Source of the DNA: Azospirillum oryzae
Lineage (GTDB): Bacteria > Pseudomonadota > Alphaproteobacteria > Azospirillales > Azospirillaceae
Assembly (NCBI RefSeq): GCF_900177515.1
Contig: NZ_FXAK01000007.1
Coordinates: 473,501-537,500, forward strand
DNA: 64,000 bases
Direction: 5' to 3'
The notes under the pieces are model-generated. The model had not been told where the DNA came from and ran no database searches. It saw only the letters and a program-made list of their open reading frames with translations. The position numbers and the translations under genes are program-made. Below, piece by piece: positions 9,287 through 17,163 of the stretch. Each line of letters starts with the position of its first letter. The first letter of the stretch is position 1.

Positions 9287-9853
9287 TCAGCTGGCTTTGG
9301 CGACGGGCGTGTCGGCGGACAGGAACTCCTGCATCCGCGTCACCGCATAGCCGAAGGCGGGCGGATAGCGCCGTTCGATTTCCGTCCGCGCTTCCGCCAT
9401 CGAGCGCGCCCACACCTCGATCATTTGCGGCTGCGCCCAGCTGGGGTCGACCAGCGCGTGCTGGCTCTGCTGGGCGGCGCCGGTGCCGACATATTTGTTC
9501 ACGACCATGGCGACGTAGCAGGGGCTCCCCTGGACCTCCTCCCCGATCAGGCGGACCAGCCGCTCGCCGGACTGGCGCGCATCCTCGATCTGGCGTTCCA
9601 TCACCTTGCGGCGGCGCAGCACATCCTCGACCGCGCCGTCCAGTTCCTTCAGCTCGCGGATGCGGTCGCCGCGGCGGGCTTCGAACTTCGTCTCCATCTT
9701 GGCGCGGCGGGCGATGACGTCGCGCACCCCCTCCGACCCGTGGCGGCGCTCGATCGCGCGCTCACCCGTCACGATGACGAGCTTGCCGATGCCGAACCCC
9801 AGCCCCGACAACCCGAAGGCGGTGATCAGCGCGTTGCTAAAGTCCTGCCACAT
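9287..9853 (-). CDS. Membrane-anchored coiled-coil protein, unknown family (paralog B)
   Basis: I do not recognise this 188-residue protein. It begins MWQDFSNALITAFGLSGLGF with one hydrophobic N-terminal segment. A long Arg/Glu-rich coiled coil follows (about residues 35-105), then a C-terminal part ending IEVWARSMAEARTEIERRYP and RMQEFL. That ending aligns with the last 35 residues of the downstream neighbour: VWA, a spaced alanine helix, R-F/Y-P, an aromatic-hydrophobic pair and a final aromatic-Leu. The ATG at 9853 has an AGGGG ribosome site 7 nt upstream; an ATG 27 nt earlier is also open. It is first in a likely two-gene operon. Confidence 0.75.
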   Translation of the reverse strand: MWQDFSNALITAFGLSGLGFGIGKLVIVTGERAIERRHGSEGVRDVIARRAKMETKFEARRGDRIRELKELDGAVEDVLRRRKVMERQIEDARQSGERLVRLIGEEVQGSPCYVAMVVNKYVGTGAAQQSQHALVDPSWAQPQMIEVWARSMAEARTEIERRYPPAFGYAVTRMQEFLSADTPVAKAS

Positions 9854-9989
9854 ATGCGAACCCCTGATCGGGAATGCCATCCGGGTGGATGCTTCTGATC
9901 CTAAGGATTACCCCCTAGCTTGCCACGGTTCAATCGCGGTGCTGTAACGATATTTCACATGAAACATGCCGGTGGAGGTGGCGGCGGCC

Positions 9990-11048
9990 TCATCCCTCCG
10001 CCCGTTCCACCCGGTTGCGGCCGGCCTGCTTGGCGGCCTGCAGCGCATGCTCGGCGCGGTGCAGGGTCTGTTCGACGCCGGGTTCATTGGGCAGCCAGCC
10101 GGCGACGCCGATGCTGGCGGTGATCGGGATCGCCCGCTCCTCCACCGGGATCGGGCTGTCGGCCAGAGCGGCGCGCACCCGCTCCGCCACCACCGCGCTG
10201 CCGGCCCCGTCGGTTTCCGGCAGCAGCACGACGAACTCCGCCCCGCCGGAGCGGGCGATATGGTCGGAGATGCGCAGCGCCGCCCGCACCCGCTTCACCA
10301 CAGCGCGCAGGACGGCATCGCCGACGGTGTCGCCATGGGCGTCGTTGACCGCCTTGAAGCCGTCGAGGTCGAGCAGGAAGACGCCGAGATGCCGGCCATA
10401 GCGGCGCGCCCGCGCCAGCTCCGCCGCCGCCAGTTCCAGGAAGCGGCGGCGGTTCCACACGCCGGTCAGCGGGTCCAGCGTCGCCATGCGGTTCAGACGG
10501 ACGGTCGCCTCCTCCAGCGCGCGGCTGCGCTCGGCGAGCCGGCGTTCCAGATCCGCCAGTTCGGCATAGGCCCGCAGCGCCGTGACCACGCTGGTGAACA
10601 GGCGGCGGGCGGTCAGTTCCGTCTTCGCGGTATAGCCGTCGATCTCATAGGCAAGGACCAGATCCTCCTCCGGCACGCGGGCCGGCTGGCCGGTGCGCAG
10701 GACGATGCGGACGGCGCGGTTGCCCAGATCCTGGCGGATGCGGCGGACCAGCTGCAGGCCGGCATCCTCGGTCTCCATCACCACGTCGAGCAGGATGACG
10801 GCGATGTCCGGGGTGTCGCGCAGGATCCGCTCCGCCTCCGCCGCGCTGGTGCAGTCGAGCAGGCGGACGGGACGGTCGCGGAAGCGCAGCCGGGCGAGCG
10901 CCAGCCGGGTGACGGCATGCACCTCCGGCTCGTCGTCGGCGACCAGCACCAGCCAGGGCGGAGCGACGGGATCGGCGGCACCCGCCGCGGCGGAGGCGTC
11001 CCGCGGGTCGGGAGACTCGTCCGAGGCGAACAGGAGATCATTGGACAT
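9990..11048 (-). CDS. Response regulator with DUF3369-like linker and degenerate GGDEF domain
   Basis: The 352-residue protein has a receiver domain (VLVADDEPEVH at about 35-45, phosphoacceptor D88 in ILLDVVME). A DUF3369-type segment follows (YEIDGYTAKTELTARRLFTSV, about 134-154), then a coiled linker and a GGDEF domain (LDPLTGVWNRRRF at 191, LLDLDGFKAVND at 225). The signature itself is GGAEF at 268-272, with alanine where active diguanylate cyclases have the catalytic Asp or Glu. The codon is GCG, one base from GAG. The protein is therefore probably a weak or inactive cyclase or a signalling scaffold. ATG 11048 removes an unlikely N-terminal extension. It is divergent from kup. Confidence 0.88.
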   Translation of the reverse strand: MSNDLLFASDESPDPRDASAAAGAADPVAPPWLVLVADDEPEVHAVTRLALARLRFRDRPVRLLDCTSAAEAERILRDTPDIAVILLDVVMETEDAGLQLVRRIRQDLGNRAVRIVLRTGQPARVPEEDLVLAYEIDGYTAKTELTARRLFTSVVTALRAYAELADLERRLAERSRALEEATVRLNRMATLDPLTGVWNRRRFLELAAAELARARRYGRHLGVFLLDLDGFKAVNDAHGDTVGDAVLRAVVKRVRAALRISDHIARSGGAEFVVLLPETDGAGSAVVAERVRAALADSPIPVEERAIPITASIGVAGWLPNEPGVEQTLHRAEHALQAAKQAGRNRVERAEG

Positions 11049-11305
11049 GGCTGCCGGCTCGGAACTGTCCACGCTACACGCAAGGATAGAACCACGCCGT
11101 TGCCGTCGATGCAACGGTGCCGAGTGCCGCGCCCGCCCTATATCGTTTCGAACCATGTGCGGCGGATTTGGCCCTGAATCCGGCGGCGCATTTGTTGGGG
11201 GATCGCTTGGGGCCGGTGGCGCGTTTCGCCATTCGGGGCTTGCGCGGCGACGCCAAGCCACCTTAGGCATGGCCGTGCATACGAAACGATCGGAGCGGAC
11301 CGGGT

Positions 11306-13198
11306 ATGGAAGCAAGCATGGACGGGCGGGAGCATGCGGCAAAGCTGCGCGCGCTCGCGCTGGGGGCGCTGGGTGTCGTCTATGGCGACATCGGCACCAG
11401 CCCGCTCTACACGCTGCGCGAATGCCTGACCGAGGGCGGCGGCTTCCCGCTGACGCCCGAGGTCATCCTGGGCGTGCTGTCGCTGATCTTCTGGGCGCTG
11501 ATCATCACGGTGACGGTGAAATACGTCGTCTTCATCATGCGCGCCGACAACCAGGGCGAGGGCGGCATCCTGGCGCTGACCGCGCTGGCCCTGCGCGGCA
11601 TGCGGCCGGGACACCGGCGCACCGGCATGGTGATGGCGATCGGCGTGATGGGCGCCTCGCTGTTCTACGGCGACAGCCTGATCACGCCTGCGATCTCCGT
11701 GCTGAGCGCGGTGGAGGGGCTGCATGTCGTGGCGCCGGCGCTGGACGCCTATGTCATCCCGATCACGCTGACCATCCTGATCGGGCTGTTCGTCCTGCAG
11801 CGCTTCGGCACCGAGAGGGTCGGCAAGCTGTTCGGGCCGGTGATGCTGGTGTGGTTCGCGACGCTGGCGGCGCTGGGTCTCGGGCAGATCGTCCGCTATC
11901 CCGGCGTGCTGGGTGCAGTATGGCCCGGCCATGCGGTGGAGATGCTGTTCAACCACGGCTGGCACGGCTTCCTGCTGCTGGGCGCCGTGGTGCTGGCGGT
12001 GACGGGAGCGGAGGCGCTCTATGCCGACATGGGCCATTTCGGCCGCAAGCCGATCCGCGGCGCCTGGTACGTCATCGTGCTGCCGTCGCTGCTGCTGTGC
12101 TATTTCGGCCAGGGCGCCCTTCTGCTGCACGAACCGGAGGCGATCGAGAACCCCTTCTTCCATCTGGCGCCGGACTGGGCGCAGGTGCCGCTTCTGCTGC
12201 TGGCGACCGCCGCCACCATCATCGCCGGGCAGGCGGTGATCTCCGGCGCCTATTCGGTGACGCTGCAGGCGATGCATCTGCGCTATCTGCCGCGGATGGA
12301 GGTGATGCACACCTCGGAGCACGAGAAGGGCCAGATCTACATGCCGCAGCTGACCTGGCTGCTGCTGGCCGGGGTCATCGTGCTGGTGCTGAGCTTCCAG
12401 ACCTCCAGCAACCTCGCCGCCGCCTACGGCATCGCGGTGACCGGCACGATGGTGGCGACCACGCTGCTGGCCTACAAGGTGGCGCGCTCGCTCGGCCGCT
12501 GGAAGCTGTGGCAGGCGGTGCTGGCGCTGGTGGTGTTCCTGTCGGTCGATCTCGCCTTTTTCCTGTCCAACCTGATCAAGGTGGAGGAGGGCGGCTGGTT
12601 CCCGCTGGTGGTCGGCGGGATGGTCTTCCTGCTGATGGCGACGTGGCGGCGCGGGCGCGAGGTGGTGCGCAAGCGGCTGGCCGAGGACGCGCTGCCCTTC
12701 GACATGCTGCTGGAGCGGCTGAAGGGCGGGTCGGTGCAGCGGGTGCAGGGCACCGCCGTCTTCCTGACCGGCAACCCGCGCGGCCTGCCGCCGGGGCTGC
12801 TGCACAGCCTGAAGCACTACAAGGTGCTGCACCAGCGGGTCGTGCTGCTGACCGTCGACATCGAGGACGTGCCCCATGTGCCGGACGACCAGCGCTTCGA
12901 GCTGAAGGCGCTGTCCGCCGGCTTCTTCCGGCTGATCGTCCATTTCGGCTTCAAGGACGAGCCCGACATCCCGCTGGCGCTGGAAACCCGGCGCATTCCA
13001 GGATTGCCGTTCGAGCCGATGGAGACGACCTATTTCGTCAGCCGCGAGACGCTGATCCGCACCCACGGCAAATCCGGCCTGCCGCGCTGGCAGGAACCGC
13101 TGTTCATCTTCCTGTCGAAGCTGTCGTCCAGCGCGTCGGAGTATTTCTGCATCCCGCCCAACCGGGTGGTCGAGCTGGGCATGCAGTTGGAGATTTAG
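11306..13198 (+). CDS. kup: Low-affinity potassium uptake protein Kup
   Basis: Kup is an inner-membrane K+/H+ symporter. The 630-residue protein has the family signature GVVYGDIGTSPLYT about 25 residues in, then GEGGILALTALALRG, and about twelve hydrophobic helices. A soluble C-terminal domain of about 170 residues starts near residue 460, giving the usual overall length. ATG 11306 is the first start; ATG 11318 in the same frame is equally possible. A strong hairpin lies between this gene and the convergent small gene at 13301. Confidence 0.96.
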   Translation: MEASMDGREHAAKLRALALGALGVVYGDIGTSPLYTLRECLTEGGGFPLTPEVILGVLSLIFWALIITVTVKYVVFIMRADNQGEGGILALTALALRGMRPGHRRTGMVMAIGVMGASLFYGDSLITPAISVLSAVEGLHVVAPALDAYVIPITLTILIGLFVLQRFGTERVGKLFGPVMLVWFATLAALGLGQIVRYPGVLGAVWPGHAVEMLFNHGWHGFLLLGAVVLAVTGAEALYADMGHFGRKPIRGAWYVIVLPSLLLCYFGQGALLLHEPEAIENPFFHLAPDWAQVPLLLLATAATIIAGQAVISGAYSVTLQAMHLRYLPRMEVMHTSEHEKGQIYMPQLTWLLLAGVIVLVLSFQTSSNLAAAYGIAVTGTMVATTLLAYKVARSLGRWKLWQAVLALVVFLSVDLAFFLSNLIKVEEGGWFPLVVGGMVFLLMATWRRGREVVRKRLAEDALPFDMLLERLKGGSVQRVQGTAVFLTGNPRGLPPGLLHSLKHYKVLHQRVVLLTVDIEDVPHVPDDQRFELKALSAGFFRLIVHFGFKDEPDIPLALETRRIPGLPFEPMETTYFVSRETLIRTHGKSGLPRWQEPLFIFLSKLSSSASEYFCIPPNRVVELGMQLEI

Positions 13199-13248
13199 GG
13201 CAGAGTGGCGGTCAGACTTTGCCGGCCAGATTTTACCGGTGAGGCGGC

Positions 13249-13278
13249 GGGCGGGGGCAGATTGTGCCGCCCCCGCCC
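13249..13278. terminator. Bidirectional hairpin between kup and the convergent 13301 gene
   Basis: A perfect 10-bp stem, GGGCGGGGGC (13249-13258) with GCCCCCGCCC (13269-13278), has a 10-nt loop. It lies about 50 bp after the kup stop and about 22 bp beyond the stop of the opposite gene. There is no U-tract, so its role as an intrinsic terminator is inferred from position and stem strength. Confidence 0.5.
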
Positions 13279-13300
13279 GAAGACCGCCCGCCTCATGCCG

Positions 13301-13555
13301 CTACCAGACTATCGAGACCGGCGGCTTGTAGGCGGAGGCGGCGAACATCTGCCGCACCGCCAGTTCCAGCTTGATCTGCGCCTCCGACTTCTTGACGAAG
13401 GACAGGTCGATGTCGCCCAGGGACTTCACCACGCAGCCGGAGCGGCTGAGATTGCGGAGCGCCGCCTGGGACGCCTGCTGTTTTTCCTCGGGGATGGCGG
13501 TGACGGTGGCCGATCCCTCCGGCGGCCGGACGACGTAGAGGTCGAATTTCGGCAT
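13301..13555 (-). CDS. Small protein of unknown function (84 aa)
   Basis: I do not recognise this 84-residue soluble protein, which begins MPKFDLYVVRPPEGSATVTA and ends in a lysine/alanine-rich helix followed by SAYKPPVSIVW. It has no signal peptide or membrane segment. The ATG at 13555 has GGAGAGTGCCC upstream, which supports this start over an upstream in-frame one. It could be regulatory, but nothing in the sequence shows how. Confidence 0.65.
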   Translation of the reverse strand: MPKFDLYVVRPPEGSATVTAIPEEKQQASQAALRNLSRSGCVVKSLGDIDLSFVKKSEAQIKLELAVRQMFAASAYKPPVSIVW

Positions 13556-13637
13556 GGGCACTCTCCGTTCTGACGAAAGGTCGAGTGCCCATCGCAAGGG
13601 CCGGGCCAACTCCTATGCGGAGGTCAGCGCCGCGAAA

Positions 13638-14234
13638 TCACCGCCGGACCATCGGCGCCAGATCCTTGCGGATGCCGGCGTCCAGGCGGGCGTTCAGGTC
13701 CTCCATCATCCGGCGGGTGATGTCGAGGAAGGTGGCCTCGCGGTCGGCCAGCGAGATGTTCTCCGCCACGGTGGTGGAGTGGGTGACGGTGGAGCGGGTC
13801 ACGCCGCGGAAACCGCCGTTGCCGGTGTCCGGCACTTCGCCGGTGATCTCCACCTCGATCCGGCCGTCATAGCGCTGGGCTTGGTCGTTGGTGAAATAGC
13901 CGGTGAGGCCCTTCTTGGTGGGCAACGGCACCTCGACGATGCTGGCATCGCGGATGGTGACGCGCACGCGGCCACCCCCGCCGGCCGCCTGCAGCCGCTC
14001 CGCCGCCCAGCGCCGCACCGCTTCCACCGGCGGAACGGCGGAGCGGTTCTCCACATGCTTGCCGCCGACAGGCCGATAGGCGTCGACCACGTCGATGGTG
14101 CCGGCATTCAGCACGATCGGCCCGAAATTGGAGAAATCGACCGGCCGCGGCGCCGGCCGCGGCGGCGCGCTCTGGCAAGCGGCAAGCAGGAGGGTGGCCA
14201 TTCCGGCGGCAAGGGCAAAGCGGCGCGACAGCAT
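13638..14234 (-). CDS. Outer-membrane-type lipoprotein of unknown function
   Basis: This 198-residue protein has an N-terminal lipoprotein signal (MLSRRFALAAGMATLLLAAC, lipobox LAAC with Cys20). A proline-rich linker follows, then a globular region with alternating strands (VRVTIRDASIVEV, YDGRIEVEITGEV) and a C-terminal helix (RRMMEDLNARLDAGIRKDL). After processing it should be anchored in a membrane by acylated Cys20. Its family is not clear to me, though the pattern resembles small periplasmic assembly-type lipoproteins. It is transcribed alone. Confidence 0.8.
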   Translation of the reverse strand: MLSRRFALAAGMATLLLAACQSAPPRPAPRPVDFSNFGPIVLNAGTIDVVDAYRPVGGKHVENRSAVPPVEAVRRWAAERLQAAGGGGRVRVTIRDASIVEVPLPTKKGLTGYFTNDQAQRYDGRIEVEITGEVPDTGNGGFRGVTRSTVTHSTTVAENISLADREATFLDITRRMMEDLNARLDAGIRKDLAPMVRR

Positions 14235-14357
14235 GGGGGCTCCGGGTGAGGGAGGGTGGTTGGAAGACTGCGCCGCACTATAGCCGGCAAGGCGGAGGGG
14301 TGCATCACGCCTATTCCGGCGAATTCCCATATGGAATGCGTCGACCTTGCGAGGGGG

Positions 14358-14666
14358 TCAGGACAGGTCGCCGAGCAGGGCCGGCAGGTCGCGGGCGCCA
14401 TGAAGAATGCGGACGATCAACGGCGGCCGGCGTTCGGCATTGTAGACGATGATGTAGGGAAAGCCGGTCAGGCTGACGAAGCGATAGGAGGGCTCGGCCA
14501 GTTCAGGGCGGGGCGTTCCGACCAACGGATGAGTGCCGATGCGATTTGCCGTCCGGGCGACGGTATCGCGCAAGGCGCGGGCAGCGCCGGGATTGTCCCG
14601 GGCGATCCAGCGGATTGCCTCCAGCAGGTCGCGACGCGCCGCCGGCGACAGCAACGCGGCGGTCAT
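14358..14666 (-). CDS. parE: RelE/ParE-family toxin
   Basis: The 102-residue protein has the RelE/ParE fold signature: an N-terminal strand and helix (LLSPAARRDLLEAIRWIA), GTHPLVGTPRPEL in the middle, and the strands FPYIIVYNAE and IVRILHGARDLPALL near the end. ParE-type toxins inhibit DNA gyrase and RelE-type toxins cleave mRNA at the ribosome. The HGARD ending favours ParE. Its start overlaps the antitoxin stop by ATGA (14663-14666), so translation is coupled. As an isolated toxin-antitoxin pair it may be horizontally acquired. Confidence 0.9.
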   Translation of the reverse strand: MTAALLSPAARRDLLEAIRWIARDNPGAARALRDTVARTANRIGTHPLVGTPRPELAEPSYRFVSLTGFPYIIVYNAERRPPLIVRILHGARDLPALLGDLS

Positions 14667-14926
14667 TGATCGCGGGAGTGGGGGCCGGATTCGATGATTG
14701 CGTCCGCTTCGGCCAGGACGTCGTCGATGGCGATGCTGCCGTCGCGGTCGGCTTCGGCCTCGGCCTGGAGCAGCATGGTGTTGAAGCTCTGCCGCCGCTC
14801 TTCGGCTTCCTGCAGCAGCCGCAGGCCGGAACGCACCACTTCGCTCACATTGTTGTAGCGTCCGCCTTCGACACAGTCGCGGGCGAACCGTTCCAACTCC
14901 GGAGTCAGATGCACGTTGGTCGCCAT
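14663..14926 (-). CDS. parD: ParD-family antitoxin
   Basis: The 87-residue antitoxin has an N-terminal ribbon-helix-helix (MATNVHLTPELERFARDCV, then NNVSEVVRSGLRLLQEAE) and an acidic C-terminal tail that should wrap the toxin. I chose ATG 14926 because the AGGGGA ribosome site is 9 nt upstream; the ATG at 14935 would touch that site. The gene precedes parE and overlaps it by 4 bp. A perfect palindrome lies 24 bp upstream and is the likely autoregulatory operator. Confidence 0.9.
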   Translation of the reverse strand: MATNVHLTPELERFARDCVEGGRYNNVSEVVRSGLRLLQEAEERRQSFNTMLLQAEAEADRDGSIAIDDVLAEADAIIESGPHSRDQ

Positions 14927-14949
14927 CGCCGTCATTCCCCTGAGGGTCC

Positions 14950-14968
14950 TATGTCAATAATTGACATA
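14950..14968. promoter_or_regulatory. Palindromic operator of the parDE module
   Basis: A perfect 19-bp palindrome is made of TATGTCAAT, one central base and ATTGACATA, and lies 24 bp before the chosen parD start. Ribbon-helix-helix antitoxins bind short palindromes in their own promoter. The AT-rich site stands out against GC-rich flanks and includes TTGACA on both strands, so it may overlap the promoter. Confidence 0.65.
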
Positions 14969-15040
14969 GAGTATGGGTGAGGCGGGCAGGGAGCGCAAGC
15001 GGAGGACCGGCGCCCGAAGGCACCGGCCCCCTCGCATCGA

Positions 15041-15976
15041 TTAGGCGCCGTAGACGCGGTCGAGGTCCGCGTCGGTGAAGTGGTAGTCGGTCGAGCAGAA
15101 CTGGCAGGTCACCTCGACCCGGCCGTCGTCGATCTTCAGTTCCTGCACCTCTTCGCGGGGCAGGCTGCGCAGCATGTTTTCCACCCGCTCGCGCGAGCAG
15201 CGGCAGCCGAAGCGGAGCGCATGGCCGTCATAGATGCGCACGCCGTCCTCGTGGAACAGGCGGTAGAGCAGGTCGGACGCGGCGAGGTCGGTCGACAGCA
15301 GCTCGTCGCCGGTGACGCTGGCCATCAGCACCATGGCGCGGCGCCAGTCGTCTTCCTTGTCGGACGCGACCAGACCCTGCTCCTGCGGCAGGCGCTGGAT
15401 CATGATGCCGCCGGTGCGCCACTGGCCCGGCGTGCCGTCCGGCTTCACCTCGCGGTCGACCGAGACGGTCAGGCCGGTGTCGATCTGCTCCGACTGGCGG
15501 AAGTAATGCTGGACGCAGTCGGTCAGCGTCTTGCCGTACAGCTCGACGATGCCCTGGTAACGGTCAGTGTCCTGACCCTGGTCAACCGTGAAGGCGATGT
15601 AGCCCTTGCCGAGCAGGGCCGCGGCCGGGGCGATATCGACGTCCCGCTCGGCCTTGGCCAGCGCTTCCGGATCGAACTGGGCATAGGCGCGCACGTCGCC
15701 GACCGAGGTGACGTCGGCCACCATCAGGCGGATCGGTCCGTCGCCCTTGGTCTGCAGCGTGAAGATGCCCTCGTACTTCAGCATGCTGGCGAGCAGCACG
15801 GCCAGCGTCGCCGTCTCCGCCAGGAAGCGGGCGACGGTGGGCGGATAGTCGTGGCGGGTCAGGATCTCGTCGATCGCCGGCCCCAGCTTGACGACGCGGC
15901 CGCGCAGGCGCGACGCCTCGATCTGGAACGGCAGGACGAAATCATCGGTGAGCGGGCGGACGGACGGATCGTCCAT
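15041..15976 (-). CDS. hslO: Redox-regulated molecular chaperone Hsp33
   Basis: Hsp33 is a cytoplasmic holdase switched on by oxidation, which releases zinc and unfolds its C-terminal domain. The 311-residue protein has the four zinc cysteines as CRC (258, 260) and CQFC (291, 294). The N-terminal domain shows TLAVLLASMLKYEGIFTLQTKG, as in other alphaproteobacterial Hsp33 proteins. The second ATG (15976) was chosen because AAGGA lies 9 nt before it and directly touches the first ATG (15985). The argD-argF-hslO order recurs in alphaproteobacteria. A long palindromic repeat separates it from argF. Confidence 0.95.
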   Translation of the reverse strand: MDDPSVRPLTDDFVLPFQIEASRLRGRVVKLGPAIDEILTRHDYPPTVARFLAETATLAVLLASMLKYEGIFTLQTKGDGPIRLMVADVTSVGDVRAYAQFDPEALAKAERDVDIAPAAALLGKGYIAFTVDQGQDTDRYQGIVELYGKTLTDCVQHYFRQSEQIDTGLTVSVDREVKPDGTPGQWRTGGIMIQRLPQEQGLVASDKEDDWRRAMVLMASVTGDELLSTDLAASDLLYRLFHEDGVRIYDGHALRFGCRCSRERVENMLRSLPREEVQELKIDDGRVEVTCQFCSTDYHFTDADLDRVYGA

Positions 15977-16098
15977 AGGGCGCATTCCTTAAGACAGAGA
16001 CCGGTTATGCAGGCGTAGGGCCGAAGATCGGGGCGAACGGGAGCCGAATCAAGATCGGCAGGGCACCCATGCATGGGGGTGGCCTGTGGTGTGGGGGC

Positions 16099-16213
16099 GT
16101 TAGACCCCCACCCTAACCCTCCCCCGCTGGGCGGGGGAGGGAAATGGACCTTTGTCGGCGTTCGGCGGCAGTCCCTCCCCCGCCCAGCGGGGGAGGTTAG
16201 GTGGGGGTCTAAC
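16099..16213. repeat. Intergenic palindromic repeat element (copy 1)
   Basis: A 43-nt left arm (16099-16141, starting GTTAGACCCCCACCCTAACC) is matched by an inverted right arm (16172-16213) with only two single-base indels, around a 30-nt centre. Each arm also contains its own CCTCCCCCGC/GCGGGGGAGG palindrome. The element lies between argF (ending at 16222) and hslO (starting at 15976), so it may act as a terminator or RNA-stability element. A second copy lies at 59197-59274. Confidence 0.85.
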
Positions 16214-16221
16214 TCGCCCCC

Positions 16222-17163
16222 TTAGTCCAGCACGCCCATGCACCAGCCGAGGATGGCCTTCTGGGCGTGCAGGCGGTTTTCCGCCTCGTCCCAGACCACC
16301 GAATGGCGGCCGTCGATCACGCCGTCGGTCACTTCCTCGTTCCGGTGGGCCGGCAGGCAGTGCATGAACAGCGCGTCCGGATGGGCGTGCGCCATCAGCG
16401 CCTCGTTCACCTGATAGGGGGAGAGGATCGCCGCGCGCTCGTCCACGTCGGTGTTGTGCATCGAGGCCCAGGCGTCGGTGATGACGCACTCCACCCCGCG
16501 CACCGCCTCTTCCGGCGATTCGGTAACGACCAGACGGCCGGTGCCCTCGCGCTCCGCCCAGGCCAGCAGTTCCGGCGACGGGCCGTAGACGGTCGGGCAG
16601 GCCAGACGCAGCTCGAAGCCGAAGCGCACGGCGGCATGCGCCCAACTGACCGCGACATTGTTGCAGTCGCCGATCCAGGCGACGGTCCGGCCGTTGATCG
16701 GGCCGCGATGCTCCTCGAAGGTCATCAGGTCGGCCATGATCTGGCAGGGGTGGGTCTGGTCGGTCAGGCCGTTGATGATGGGCACGCTGGCATGGGCCGC
16801 CAGCTCATGCACCCGCTCCTCGCCGGTGGTGCGGACCATCACCGCGTCGACGAAGCGCGACAGCACGCGGGCGGTGTCGCCGATGGTCTCGCCGCGGCCG
16901 AGCTGCATGTCGTCGGGCTTCAGCACGACGACGCTGCCGCCGAACTGCTGCATGCCGACCTCGAACGACACGCGGGTGCGGGTCGAGGGCTTTTCGAAGA
17001 TCAGCGCCAGCGAGCGGCCGGCCAGCAGGGTGGAATGGGCCAGCCGGTCCTTCTTCAGGTCGGCCTTGATGCGGACGGCATGGTCGAGCAGGCGGCGCAG
17101 GGTGGCGCCGTCCAACCGGTCGATGTCGAGAAAATGCCGAACCTTCTTATTGTCGCCGCTCAT
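16222..17163 (-). CDS. argF: Ornithine carbamoyltransferase
   Basis: ArgF makes citrulline from ornithine and carbamoyl phosphate in arginine synthesis. The 313-residue protein has the carbamoyl-phosphate motif STRTR (60-64 in [12 protein letters not shown]), HPCQ (138-141), and the ornithine-site motifs DAWASM and FMHCLPAHR. The start is ATG 17163, overlapping the argD stop by ATGA, so the two are translationally coupled. ArgD-ArgF coupling places two successive steps of the arginine pathway together. Confidence 0.97.
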   Translation of the reverse strand: MSGDNKKVRHFLDIDRLDGATLRRLLDHAVRIKADLKKDRLAHSTLLAGRSLALIFEKPSTRTRVSFEVGMQQFGGSVVVLKPDDMQLGRGETIGDTARVLSRFVDAVMVRTTGEERVHELAAHASVPIINGLTDQTHPCQIMADLMTFEEHRGPINGRTVAWIGDCNNVAVSWAHAAVRFGFELRLACPTVYGPSPELLAWAEREGTGRLVVTESPEEAVRGVECVITDAWASMHNTDVDERAAILSPYQVNEALMAHAHPDALFMHCLPAHRNEEVTDGVIDGRHSVVWDEAENRLHAQKAILGWCMGVLD

